Counted from the stretch's first letter, positions 14,965-21,464 are shown. The stretch is 41,294 bases of DNA from RGIG3009 sp045541495 (GCA_045541495.1 JAZQJE010000071.1:1-41294); one strand, 5' to 3'. Notes: generated by a model from the sequence alone, not told the origin. Program-made: numbers and translations.

Positions 14965-15180
14965 TTACCGCGCCCCGTTTAAATACGCCGAACGGCACAT
15001 GTGCCACATGGCGTCTTCCTGTGCGATCCGATTCTTCTCGTGCAATACAGGATCGGGATCGATCTTCTCGTATGCCGTTAAGATCGGGCCGCCCTCGTCA
15101 AACAGATCGATGTGTTTCGCGATTCGATATCCGGGGGGCGGCACAGGGTTGCGATATTCTTCCAACGTTTTCGCTGCCAT
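14965..15180 (-). CDS. Hypothetical early protein (71 residues)
   Basis: Starts at ATG 15180 with GAGGTGAT upstream. Begins MAAKTLEEYRNPVPPPGYRI; no membrane segment or known motif. Second gene of the early operon after the XRE regulator. Confidence 0.7.
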   Translation of the reverse strand: MAAKTLEEYRNPVPPPGYRIAKHIDLFDEGGPILTAYEKIDPDPVLHEKNRIAQEDAMWHMCRSAYLNGAR

Positions 15181-15227
15181 AAAATCACCTCGTTAATATG
15201 TATGGTCCTCTGCTTGTACAGGTTGCG

Positions 15228-15416
15228 TCAATTTTGCTCGATCAGCTGATATACCGTCACGCCCAACACTTCCGCTATGGCCTGCAATACATTCAGCCGC
15301 GGCGATTTCACACCGCTTTCATAAGACGATATCTCGCTTTGTTTCATACCGATCGCCTCCCCCAACTCCTGTTGGGTCATATTTTTTTGCTCACGATAAT
15401 GAGTAATGCTCTTCAT
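15228..15416 (-). CDS. XRE-family regulator (62 residues), first early gene
   Basis: A single helix-turn-helix domain: YREQKNMTQQELGEAIGMKQ (helices 1-2), SEISSYESGVKSPR (recognition helix) and LNVLQAIAEVLGVTVYQLIE. Start ATG 15416 has AAAGGAGTG upstream. It opens the minus-strand early/replication operon, next to a highly structured intergenic region, so it probably regulates its own operon; a Cro-like or excision-control role is possible. Confidence 0.85.
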   Translation of the reverse strand: MKSITHYREQKNMTQQELGEAIGMKQSEISSYESGVKSPRLNVLQAIAEVLGVTVYQLIEQN

Positions 15417-15445
15417 CTGTGCTCACTCCTTTATTGCTTTTTTGA

Positions 15446-15710
15446 TATGTCCCCGTAAATGGTGGAGCCGACTGTGCACCATCGGCTCCGCTATCACATA
15501 CCGCCCGTGAGGACATACGGACGGGGGTGACCTCTTTTGCAAAGAGTACTCCTCGACAGGAGAAAAAAGTCGCAATATAATGAATGTGTGTTCCCTCTCA
15601 CAAGAACAGGCCCACTATATTGCGCTTTTCTCCAAAACACGCGGAGGTTTGCCGGCACTCCCGTGTCCTGTATTACAACCCGTCCGGAGGTTAGTGGACG
15701 GGATCGTAAT
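15446..15710 (+). other. Hairpin-rich intergenic region (candidate structured RNA)
   Basis: The 320-nt gap between 15416 and 15737 holds no gene but a chain of helices: TATGTCC/GGACATA (15446-15452, 15511-15517) enclosing GGAGCCGA/TCGGCTCC (15464-15471, 15482-15489); CCCGT/ACGGG (15504-15508, 15521-15525); a long imperfect arm pair GGAGAAAA plus CGCAATATA (15559-15579) with TATATTGCG plus TTTTCTCC (15616-15633); ACACG plus GGAG with CTCC plus CGTGT (15637-15666); ATTAC plus CCCGTCC with GGACGGG plus GTAAT (15672-15710). It also carries a plus-strand promoter. Confidence 0.6.
15553..15581 (+). promoter_or_regulatory. Promoter of the 173-residue membrane protein gene
   Basis: TCGACA (15553-15558), 17 nt, TATAAT (15576-15581). 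The spacer and -10 form the left arm of a long inverted repeat whose right arm is at 15616-15633. Leader of about 150 nt with two further hairpins. Confidence 0.6.
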
Positions 15711-15736
15711 TAAAAAATGAGAAGAGGATTAAAATT

Positions 15737-16258
15737 ATGTCGGACTTATTACTATCCTTCTTGATCGTGCTGTGTATCATCTATGTTGGAAACATCTTAA
15801 AAAGCGCAATCACTTTGATGCAGTTGAAAACATGCCTTAAAAAACTGGAGTGCTTCATACAAGCTTACAAAAACCCCGGTCCTTATTCCGCTACGCTCCC
15901 AGCCGAATGTCAATCAGCCTATCAAGACCTTTTAAAATACAATCCTGTAATTTCGAAATATACAACTTCTTCTCTTTCGTATAATCGTGGAGAATTTGAA
16001 AATCATCAAACAAGCATATTTCTATGCGGTAAATTGCTTATGGTTCACAACGAGAAAAAGCATGATCTTTTTAATGCCTTTAACCCGATAAACGCTTTTA
16101 AAATTTTCCTTCAACTTCCGGTTACCATCTTGTCATGGATGGGATTTCGCATAAAGGACAAAGCACGCGGCTGGATTGATGCTGTCGGTTGGCTTATCAC
16201 CATCCTGTTTGATTATTTTGGAGAAGAAATCAAGGGATGGATCATATCATTTTTTTAA
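15737..16258 (+). CDS. Membrane protein of unknown function (accessory)
   Basis: A 173-residue protein starting at ATG 15737 (AGAGGAT upstream). An N-terminal transmembrane helix (LLLSFLIVLCIIYVGNIL), a central soluble part, and a hydrophobic C-terminus (PVTILSWMGFRI, then AVGWLITILFDYFGEEI). AT-rich compared with the neighbouring phage operons and placed among lysogeny genes, where superinfection-exclusion or defence genes often sit. No homology recognised. Confidence 0.65.
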   Translation: MSDLLLSFLIVLCIIYVGNILKSAITLMQLKTCLKKLECFIQAYKNPGPYSATLPAECQSAYQDLLKYNPVISKYTTSSLSYNRGEFENHQTSIFLCGKLLMVHNEKKHDLFNAFNPINAFKIFLQLPVTILSWMGFRIKDKARGWIDAVGWLITILFDYFGEEIKGWIISFF

Positions 16259-16408
16259 AATTTCACTCATGTTCAAAAAAACTAAACAATGCAAAATCGC
16301 TGCATCATATAGGTTCTTTTCCGGAAACTTATCAATTAAAAACCATATGATAGAAATCATAATACACGTGAGAAAACACGCCGTTAGGTTGTGGTTTTCA
16401 TTCTTCAT
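16247..16408 (-). CDS. Small membrane protein (53 residues)
   Basis: Starts at ATG 16408 with AGGAG 7 nt upstream; ends at TGA 16247, overlapping the convergent membrane gene by 12 nt. Residues 9-26 (TACFLTCIMISIIWFLI) are one transmembrane helix. Together with 15737-16258 it makes a pair of convergent membrane genes. Function unknown. Confidence 0.6.
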   Translation of the reverse strand: MKNENHNLTACFLTCIMISIIWFLIDKFPEKNLYDAAILHCLVFLNMSEILKK

Positions 16409-16421
16409 CGGTTCGCTCCTG

Positions 16422-16607
16422 TCAAATCGGCTCTACCAATACGAGGGCACCTTGGCCAAGCACCATTATGGTAGCCTTTCCGAATTCGCCGTTGGGCAGT
16501 GGAGATTCTAACTCCGCTTCTTTTAGACCTTTTGATTGTAAAAAATTATAATATTCTTTCTCGGTGCTAAATCCTGCTTTTTGCAACCATGAGGTTGTTT
16601 TCGTCAT
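16422..16607 (-). CDS. Hypothetical small protein (61 residues)
   Basis: Start chosen at ATG 16607 (AGGGGG 10 nt upstream; a GTG two codons earlier is also possible). Product MTKTTSWLQKAGFSTEKEYY with a C-terminal hydrophobic strand GKATIMVLGQGALVLVEPI. Its stop lies 13 nt before the start of the 53-residue gene. Not recognised. Confidence 0.6.
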   Translation of the reverse strand: MTKTTSWLQKAGFSTEKEYYNFLQSKGLKEAELESPLPNGEFGKATIMVLGQGALVLVEPI

Positions 16608-16639
16608 TTTCACGTGTCCCCCTTTATTTATCGACGATA

Positions 16640-16792
16640 TCACCGCCACAGAAGTATGACCCATTCCCGCAACTCTGCGGCCACAGCCGCAGGGTTAGAA
16701 CAATTCGGCTGTTTAAGCTGATACAGCAAAGCGGTTATGGTCTTACGGATAACCCGCTCCCGATCTTGAACGCTGATAATCTTGATCTCCAT
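16640..16792 (-). CDS. Hypothetical small protein (50 residues)
   Basis: Starts at ATG 16792 with AAGGAGTG upstream; product begins MEIKIISVQDRERVIRKTIT and contains a PAAVAAELREWV helix. First gene of a three-gene minus-strand cluster (16792 to 16247). Its ribosome site (AAGGAGT, 16801-16807) can pair with ACTCCTT just upstream, which is also one arm of a hairpin. Confidence 0.65.
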   Translation of the reverse strand: MEIKIISVQDRERVIRKTITALLYQLKQPNCSNPAAVAAELREWVILLWR

Positions 16793-16808
16793 ACCCGCTC
16801 ACTCCTTG

Positions 16809-16835
16809 ACAACTCCAATAAGGAGTTGTTTTTTT
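16809..16835 (+). terminator. Terminator-like hairpin before the small-gene cluster
   Basis: ACAACTCC/GGAGTTGT (16809-16816, 16822-16829) followed on the plus strand by seven T. It is a textbook terminator for plus-strand transcripts that cross the cluster in antisense. On the minus strand the same hairpin lies 1 nt from the ribosome site of the 50-residue gene and competes with pairing of that site. Confidence 0.7.
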
Positions 16836-16847
16836 GTGTAGATTAAG

Positions 16848-16877
16848 ATACAAATTGTATAAAAATATTCAGAATAT
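16848..16877. promoter_or_regulatory. Two adjacent 13-bp palindromes
   Basis: ATACAAATTGTAT (16848-16860) and ATATTCAGAATAT (16865-16877), both with a central A, lie in the divergent gap between the minus cluster and the 79-residue gene. Candidate operators. Confidence 0.4.
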
Positions 16878-16900
16878 CAAAAGATGTTTTACATCCTGTA

Positions 16901-16929
16901 TTGCGTTATTACCAAAATTATGGTATAAT
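16901..16929 (+). promoter_or_regulatory. Promoter of the 79-residue gene
   Basis: TTGCGT (16901-16906), 17 nt, TATAAT (16924-16929) with an upstream TG forming an extended -10. Confidence 0.75.
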
Positions 16930-16981
16930 TTATGATGGCATTGAGAAAGCCGCACTCTCGAACAAAGGAGGAGGTGAAATA

Positions 16982-17221
16982 ATGACTAAAGTTTATGCCT
17001 GCCTTACCGGCGAATGGGTATGTTTAAACGATGATCCCAACTGTATTATGGGACCCCATCACACAAATCCAGGTATCTGGTATGAAGAAGGAGCAGAACT
17101 ATGGGCTCCTTTAAAGAGAGAACACGCGGACAGATACTATGATCTTGACTACATTTACATCCATTATTGCGGTAAAGATTACAGAATCCATCCGGTGTTC
17201 ATCCAAATCGTTACAGATTAA
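16982..17221 (+). CDS. Conserved small protein (79 residues)
   Basis: Starts at ATG 16982, with AGGAGGAGGTGA upstream. Product begins MTKVYACLTGEWVCLNDDPN, then a GIWYEEGAELWAPL segment and an aromatic, histidine-rich end (YYDLDYIYIHYCGKDYRIHP). Compact beta-rich look; I recall similar small proteins in Clostridial accessory regions, always unnamed. Strong promoter directly upstream, so it is expressed from the prophage. Confidence 0.75.
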   Translation: MTKVYACLTGEWVCLNDDPNCIMGPHHTNPGIWYEEGAELWAPLKREHADRYYDLDYIYIHYCGKDYRIHPVFIQIVTD

Positions 17222-17394
17222 AACGGATTAACAACATCGTCATCCGAGGAGAGGCAGATCGCTTTTTCTGCCTCTCTTTCCTTTTTGCCAAAACTGCACT
17301 CCATGACAAAACGAACCTTTTCCCACTCCGGTTTCGTAATACCATAAAGACTACGCACAAACGCCATAATGCTTTCTGACGGTAAATTACCCAT
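17218..17394 (-). CDS. Hypothetical protein (58 residues) after the XRE gene
   Basis: Starts at ATG 17394 with GGAGAGTG upstream. Product begins MGNLPSESIMAFVRSLYGIT and has an acidic end (SSDDDVVNPF). Its stop overlaps the end of the convergent 79-residue gene by 4 nt. It is in the same transcription unit as the XRE regulator at 17433-17639. Function unknown. Confidence 0.65.
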   Translation of the reverse strand: MGNLPSESIMAFVRSLYGITKPEWEKVRFVMECSFGKKEREAEKAICLSSDDDVVNPF

Positions 17395-17432
17395 ATTCAC
17401 TCTCCACACAATCATCTCATTTTTAAGACAAT

Positions 17433-17639
17433 TCAAGCAAAAAAAATTTCCACTTTCTTGCTATCGTCATATATAGAAAATAAAACGCAAATCTTTTTTG
17501 CTTCGGTTATCGTTGTGTCACTTCTATTATTAATCTTTGCGCTGGCGGTATTTTTAGACCATTTCATTTCCTTGGCAAGGCTGGTTTGGTTATATCCCGC
17601 CGCGACCATAGCGGCGCGAAATTTTTGTGTATCAATCAT
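17433..17639 (-). CDS. XRE-type regulator (Cro-like), 68 residues
   Basis: Starts at ATG 17639 with GGTGGTGAG upstream. FRAAMVAAGYNQTSLAKEMK, then SKNTASAKINNRSDTTITEA and KKICVLF form a helix-turn-helix of the phage Cro/regulator kind. Its promoter (17675-17703) has a perfect operator palindrome at the transcription start, and a divergent CI-like gene lies on the other side, as in a lysis-lysogeny switch. Confidence 0.8.
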   Translation of the reverse strand: MIDTQKFRAAMVAAGYNQTSLAKEMKWSKNTASAKINNRSDTTITEAKKICVLFSIYDDSKKVEIFFA

Positions 17640-17649
17640 GATTCTCACC

Positions 17650-17671
17650 ACCATCTCATTTTTGAGATGGT
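17650..17671. promoter_or_regulatory. Perfect 22-bp operator palindrome
   Basis: Arms ACCATCTCA and TGAGATGGT (9 bp each) around TTTT. It covers the predicted transcription start and first bases of the XRE message. Half sites with the same core occur at 17712-17720 (TGAGATGTT) and around 17413-17419 (ATCTCAT), so more than one dimer may bind. Confidence 0.75.
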
Positions 17672-17674
17672 TTG

Positions 17675-17703
17675 AGTATAGCATGCCTTCTCTCGTTTGT
17701 CAA
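17675..17703 (-). promoter_or_regulatory. Promoter of the Cro-like gene
   Basis: Minus strand TTGACA (17703-17698), 17 nt, TATACT (17680-17675): close to consensus. Start predicted inside the operator at 17650-17671. Confidence 0.8.
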
Positions 17704-17789
17704 CCCGTTTTTGAGATGTTTTCAAGAAAATTTTTCACTTTGTATTGTAAAATTGGGATAAACATGTTATTTTGATAACGGTGATTAAA

Positions 17790-18200
17790 ATGTTGGAAGA
17801 ATCAAAAAGAATAAAAAATGCAATTACTGCGTCCGGCTTGTCATACATGGAGTTGGAAAAAATTACTGGTATTTCGCATTCTACCATACAACGTTACGCT
17901 GTTGGAAAGACAGATCGTCTCCCACTTTCAGCTATTGAAAAACTCGCAAAGGCCTTGGGAGTCTCCTCTGCGTGGATTGTTGGTTGGGATAACCTTCCCT
18001 CTCCCCTCACCCCCCACGAAAATAAAGTAATTACTGCCTATCGTGACAAGCCGCTCGTCCAACCACATGTCGATAAATTGTTAGATATTCAACCCGAATC
18101 CGGCACCGTCCTACCCATGGCGGCTTACGACGGCTCCGATGAAAAACCTGCGTTCACTACACAGGATGAGATCAACGCAGCCCCCGATCTGAAATTGTAA
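17790..18200 (+). CDS. CI-like repressor lacking the S24 protease domain (136 residues)
   Basis: Starts at ATG 17790 with GGTGAT upstream. The N-terminal helix-turn-helix reads IKNAITASGLSYMELEKITG, ISHSTIQRYAVGK and SAIEKLAKALGVSSAWIVGW. The C-terminus is short (HENKVITAYRDKPLVQPHVD) with no Ser-Lys autocleavage domain, so SOS-type self-cleavage is not expected; induction could instead use the ImmA/IrrE-like protease encoded at 18920-19474, as in ICEBs1. Confidence 0.8.
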   Translation: MLEESKRIKNAITASGLSYMELEKITGISHSTIQRYAVGKTDRLPLSAIEKLAKALGVSSAWIVGWDNLPSPLTPHENKVITAYRDKPLVQPHVDKLLDIQPESGTVLPMAAYDGSDEKPAFTTQDEINAAPDLKL

Positions 18201-18261
18201 AGATCGAAGATTAAAGTATGCAAAAATATCGTAATTTTTATAATTTTGTGAAATTTTCCCA

Positions 18262-18291
18262 TTGACAAACAAAATACGGACATGCTATATT
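18262..18291 (+). promoter_or_regulatory. Promoter of the type III antitoxin RNA and toxin
   Basis: TTGACA (18262-18267), 18 nt, TATATT (18286-18291). Predicted start near 18298. Confidence 0.75.
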
Positions 18292-18334
18292 GAGGGTGCA
18301 AGAGCATATACTGTTTTTGCAGTTATGCTGCAAC

Positions 18335-18424
18335 GTTTACCGCTGACCGATAGGCGGTATATAAGTGGTCGGGTCGAAAGTTTACCGCTGTCCCGTATGC
18401 GGTATACAAATGGCGGGTGCACCC
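18335..18424 (+). repeat. Two 45-nt tandem antitoxin repeats
   Basis: Repeat 1 is 18335-18379, repeat 2 is 18380-18424. Both open with GTTTACCGCTG and share GCGGTATA at the same offset; 28 of the first 34 positions agree. Differences inside the pseudoknot stem come in complementary pairs. The 45-nt period equals that reported for CptIN antitoxins. Confidence 0.9.
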
Positions 18425-18453
18425 TCCCGATGTTTCGGGAGGGTTTCTTTTTT
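18421..18453 (+). terminator. Terminator between antitoxin RNA and toxin gene
   Basis: ACCCTCCCGA/TCGGGAGGGT, 10 bp perfect, loop TGTT, followed by TTCTTTTTT. The toxin ribosome site AGGAGG starts at the next base. Partial read-through sets a high antitoxin-to-toxin ratio in known type III systems. Confidence 0.9.
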
Positions 18454-18466
18454 AGGAGGCCGTGAC

Positions 18467-18934
18467 GTGACAAGCAGAGGATTTTATATTGTTTCCGATC
18501 AGTATTTCATTGACTTTCCCGATCCTTATTTAAAGGGCAACAAAACACAAAACCGACCGCATTATTACGCTTTTAAAGATGAGCGCACCGGCCTTTTTTG
18601 GATGGTTCCCATGAGCAGTCGAATTGAAAAATATCGTCGCATTATAAACGGGCGCATAAACCAAGGAAAGCCCTGTGATATTCTGCACATTGCAAGACTC
18701 GATAACGGGCAAGAGGCCGTGTTTATTATTTCCGACATTTTTCCCGTAACCGAAAAGTATATTGTTCGTGAATATTTTATCGGAGTCAATCACCTGCGCG
18801 TAACCAGTGAACATTTGGCGAATTGCATTGATCAAAAATGCCGAAGAATACTGGGGATGATTCGCCGAGGCGTGAAATTGTCCCAAACTCAACCGGACGT
18901 TTTGAAAATTGAAAGAATGCTACTGAAAAACTAA
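18467..18934 (+). CDS. cptN: Type III toxin-antitoxin endoribonuclease (ToxN/AbiQ fold, CptN-like)
   Basis: A 155-residue toxin starting at GTG 18467, 7 nt after AGGAGG. FYIVSDQYFIDFPDPYLKGN, NRPHYYAFKDERTGLFWMVP, MSSRIEKYRRII and KPCDILHIARLDNGQEAVF are the conserved blocks of the ToxN/AbiQ family (Pfam ToxN_toxin); FPVTEKYIVREYFIG and a terminal three-helix stretch follow. The toxin is expected to cut RNA and to be held inactive in a complex with processed antitoxin repeats. Location in a prophage suggests a role in stabilising the prophage or in blocking other phages. Assigned to CptIN rather than ToxIN or TenpIN by the 45-nt double repeat; that part is inference. Confidence 0.88.
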   Translation: MTSRGFYIVSDQYFIDFPDPYLKGNKTQNRPHYYAFKDERTGLFWMVPMSSRIEKYRRIINGRINQGKPCDILHIARLDNGQEAVFIISDIFPVTEKYIVREYFIGVNHLRVTSEHLANCIDQKCRRILGMIRRGVKLSQTQPDVLKIERMLLKN

Positions 18935-19474
18935 CAACCCTCTTTCAGAGCATAAACCGAATTGCTTACATAATTGCCTTTCCATCGGCAATAGCCTTAT
19001 CGCACATTGTTTTCGCCGCTGAATTTCTTTCAGTGCGTAAAAAGCCGAGCGGTACGGCACTCCACACAATTTCATAATTTGATCAATTGTAGTGATCTCT
19101 AATTCCATCAGCACGCACTGTGGCATAAGAAGTTCCGCCGCAAATATCATAGCCGCCCGCTCTTTGTACGGATCAGTGCGGTTATCGGGCACTTCTCTCC
19201 ACTGGCCCACGTGCCCCATTAAAATGTGTCCCAACTCATGAGCGCAGATAAACCGCTGTTGCGGGGACTGCTCTGTAGCGCTTACCAAAATGATGGGGTT
19301 ACCGTTCAATATGTAAGCTTGTCCCGGATTATCGGTTTTAGGTATATATGTTTTTACCGTTATTCCATATTTTCGACACAAGTCTGTCGGGTCAACCGGC
19401 AACTGGGGCACTCCGCACTCCCACAATACCTGCCTTGCCAGCTCCTTTGCTCGACAATATTTATCTTTTTCCAT
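18920..19474 (-). CDS. ImmA/IrrE-family metalloprotease
   Basis: A 184-residue protein starting at ATG 19474 with GGAGGTG about 9 nt upstream; an upstream extension of 59 codons lacks a ribosome site. AHELGHILMGH (H79, E80, H83) is the zinc motif; the downstream ERAAMIFAAELLMPQCVLME block carries the third ligand glutamate. Such proteases cut phage or ICE repressors (ImmA acting on ImmR). Here the likely substrate is the CI-like protein at 17790. It is convergent with the toxin gene, overlapping its end by 15 nt. Confidence 0.85.
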   Translation of the reverse strand: MEKDKYCRAKELARQVLWECGVPQLPVDPTDLCRKYGITVKTYIPKTDNPGQAYILNGNPIILVSATEQSPQQRFICAHELGHILMGHVGQWREVPDNRTDPYKERAAMIFAAELLMPQCVLMELEITTIDQIMKLCGVPYRSAFYALKEIQRRKQCAIRLLPMERQLCKQFGLCSERGLLVFQ

Positions 19475-19531
19475 AAAAATGCACCTCCAATGTCCATTGT
19501 AGGTGCATACGCCGTCGATATTTGTTATTTT

Positions 19532-19557
19532 ATGTAAAAATTGGTATTTATTTACAT
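19532..19557. promoter_or_regulatory. Inverted repeat ATGTAAA/TTTACAT
   Basis: Two 7-bp arms separated by 12 nt in the AT-rich region upstream of the protease gene. Candidate operator; weak evidence. Confidence 0.35.
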
Positions 19558-19578
19558 TTTTTTGTTTTAATGACATAT

Positions 19579-19611
19579 AAAAAAACGGCAAGACGAGAAA
19601 TCGTCTTGCCG
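19579..19611 (-). terminator. Terminator of the DUF6514-like gene
   Basis: Minus-strand CGGCAAGACGA/TCGTCTTGCCG, 11 bp, 4-nt loop, followed by seven T. Separates 19680-19898 from the protease gene. Confidence 0.85.
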
Positions 19612-19679
19612 CTTTGTGCACATCTATAAGGAATGCAGGCCATTCCTCCAAAAGAGTGCTGTTACGAAATATCTCCCCA

Positions 19680-19898
19680 CTAAATCGTGTTTTGTATCAC
19701 ATCCTTCAACTGCTCGGGATCCAACTGTCCGACAGTACACAACCCCGCAATCTGCGCGACAACTTTTGGATCCGGTGATACGTCAGGCACGTATGCTACC
19801 CGCTTATCGTTGTCGTCCATTACACAAATCCCGTAAGAACGATATGTTCCGAGTTCTTCCTTTTGCAATTCTTCTTGAACCGGTAAATAGCGTAACAT
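19680..19898 (-). CDS. Small DUF6514-like protein (72 residues)
   Basis: Starts at ATG 19898 with AAGGAAG 9 nt upstream (a longer frame reading back into the recombinase start lacks a ribosome site). Product begins MLRYLPVQEELQKEELGTYR, has SYGICVMDDNDKRVAYVPDV and ends with a LDPEQLKDVIQNTI helix. The layout matches small Clostridial proteins of the DUF6514 kind, often found in prophages and islands. Divergent from the recombinase gene. Function unknown. Confidence 0.7.
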   Translation of the reverse strand: MLRYLPVQEELQKEELGTYRSYGICVMDDNDKRVAYVPDVSPDPKVVAQIAGLCTVGQLDPEQLKDVIQNTI

Positions 19899-19961
19899 TT
19901 TAAAACTTCCTTTTCTGTTAAATTCTATCATCAGTTCAGCGCCGAACGGAGGACCAAAAAA

Positions 19962-21464
19962 ATGAATGCTGCCATGTATCTGCGCAAATCCCGCTCCGAC
20001 GATCCTAACGAATCCGCCGAGGATACTTTGCGCCGCCACAAGGAAACGTTGGTGCAATTTGCTGCCGCTAACGGTATCAACGTAAAAGAGATATATAAAG
20101 AAGTTATTTCCGGCGATAGTTTATACGTACGGTCAGAGATGTTACGCCTGTTATCGGATCTCGAAACAAAAGATTACGATTGCGTTCTATGTATGGATAT
20201 CGACCGTCTCGGTCGTGGATCCATGGCGGAACAAGGCGTTATTTTGGAGGCGTTCAAAAGTAATAACATCCGCATCATTACCCCCCGCAAAATTTACGAC
20301 CTCAACAATGAGATCGACGAAGAATATACGGAATTTGAAACCTTTATGGCGCGGCGGGAATTAAAACTCATCAAGCGCCGCCTACAACGCGGCATACAAA
20401 AAACGGTAGACGAGGGCGGTTATATCTCCAATCCCCCTTATGGATTCCGAAAAGTGCGCGTGGGAAATACACCCTCGTTGGAGCCTGTCCCCGAGGAACT
20501 GCCCTTTTATAAAATGATCTTCGATATGTACGGGAATCAAATGGTGGGTTGCCAGATCATCGCCGACACCATTTCCGACTTAGGAGCCAAACCCCGCCGC
20601 GGCGAACGGTTTAACCGCACCACCATTATGAAAATCATCCGCAACCCCATCGCCATCGGTAAGTTTTGGCGCAATACGCAAAAGAAATACCGCGGCAAAG
20701 ACGGCAAGACCCATACCCGCCAATTGCCGAAAGAGGAATGGGTACTGTGTGACGGCCTATTTCCCGCTATAATTGATGAGGAACTTTTCAACAAATGCAA
20801 TGAGATCGCCGATGGCCGTTATCACTTACCGTCAAATAACGGCACCATTCACAACCCGCTCGCCGGTTTCTTGAAATGCAGCGTCTGCGGCAAAGCCATG
20901 GTGCGTATGCCCTTTGATTCCGCCAACCGCAAGAACGGTGTAAACAGCCTTATCTGCACTACCAAAGGTTGCGTCTGCGCATCCCGCCTTGATCGCGTGG
21001 AAACGCATATACTCCACATGTTGGAAGAGCACTTGGAATCTATTAAAGCCTTAAAACACGGAAGCACCGGCGAGCAAATAACCGAAATCGATTACGATAC
21101 TGCTATCCGCTCCGCACAAAAAGAATTGGATACCACTATGGCGCAATTGGAAAAACTGCAAGATCTTTTGGAACAGGGCGTGTACGATACCGAAACCTAC
21201 ATGGAACGTTCCGTGACCCTAAGGAAGAGGATCCACAATCTCCGTAGCCAAGTGGAAACCCTGCAAACGGAAAAGAAAAAGCAAAACACCAAAAGTTTGG
21301 ACGAAACCATCGCTTTATATGAGGATGTATTAAAACGTTATTCCACCAGCACGCCCGACGCCAAGAACTCCCTCCTGCGCTCCGTGATCCATTCAGGTAC
21401 CTACTACAAAGAAAAGGGCTGGAAACCCAACCAATTCATCGTCGAATTGACCTATAAAGATTAA
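19962..21464 (+). CDS. int: Large serine recombinase (phage integrase)
   Basis: A 500-residue site-specific recombinase starting at ATG 19962 with GGAGG upstream. Resolvase domain: AAMYLRKSRSDDP with nucleophile S10, then DCVLCMDIDRLGRG; recombinase domain around GYISNPPYGFRKVRVGNTPS and GERFNRTTIMKIIRNPIAIG; zinc ribbon CSVCGKAM...C...C (about 300-345); long coiled coil (about 370-460) that controls attP/attB versus attL/attR use. The gene ends directly at the phage-host junction. It integrates without a cofactor; excision would need a directionality factor that I cannot identify here. Confidence 0.95.
   Translation: MNAAMYLRKSRSDDPNESAEDTLRRHKETLVQFAAANGINVKEIYKEVISGDSLYVRSEMLRLLSDLETKDYDCVLCMDIDRLGRGSMAEQGVILEAFKSNNIRIITPRKIYDLNNEIDEEYTEFETFMARRELKLIKRRLQRGIQKTVDEGGYISNPPYGFRKVRVGNTPSLEPVPEELPFYKMIFDMYGNQMVGCQIIADTISDLGAKPRRGERFNRTTIMKIIRNPIAIGKFWRNTQKKYRGKDGKTHTRQLPKEEWVLCDGLFPAIIDEELFNKCNEIADGRYHLPSNNGTIHNPLAGFLKCSVCGKAMVRMPFDSANRKNGVNSLICTTKGCVCASRLDRVETHILHMLEEHLESIKALKHGSTGEQITEIDYDTAIRSAQKELDTTMAQLEKLQDLLEQGVYDTETYMERSVTLRKRIHNLRSQVETLQTEKKKQNTKSLDETIALYEDVLKRYSTSTPDAKNSLLRSVIHSGTYYKEKGWKPNQFIVELTYKD

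Larger units (their letters stand above)
18298..18453 (+). ncRNA. Type III antitoxin RNA (CptI/ToxI-like)
   Basis: About 155 nt with no gene, between promoter and terminator and directly before the toxin. It holds a hairpin TTGCAG/CTGCAA (18317-18333), two 45-nt repeats (18335-18379, 18380-18424) and the terminator (18421-18453). In each repeat ACCGC pairs with GCGGT, and the loop (CCGA or CCCG) pairs with a downstream segment (TCGG or CGGG), forming an H-type pseudoknot. In known systems each repeat is cut from the precursor by the toxin and then neutralises it. Confidence 0.85.

Noticed and set aside
15616..15640. A minus-strand promoter for the early operon (TATAGT at the right arm of the inverted pair, or TTGTGA-17-TTATAT nearby).
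   Set aside because: The -35 matches are too weak to choose between them; the early operon promoter remains unplaced.
18293..18425. Pairing of AGGGTGCA (18293-18300) with TGCACCCT (18418-18425), which could open the antitoxin terminator.
   Set aside because: The predicted transcript start is near 18298, so most of the 5' arm would not be in the RNA.
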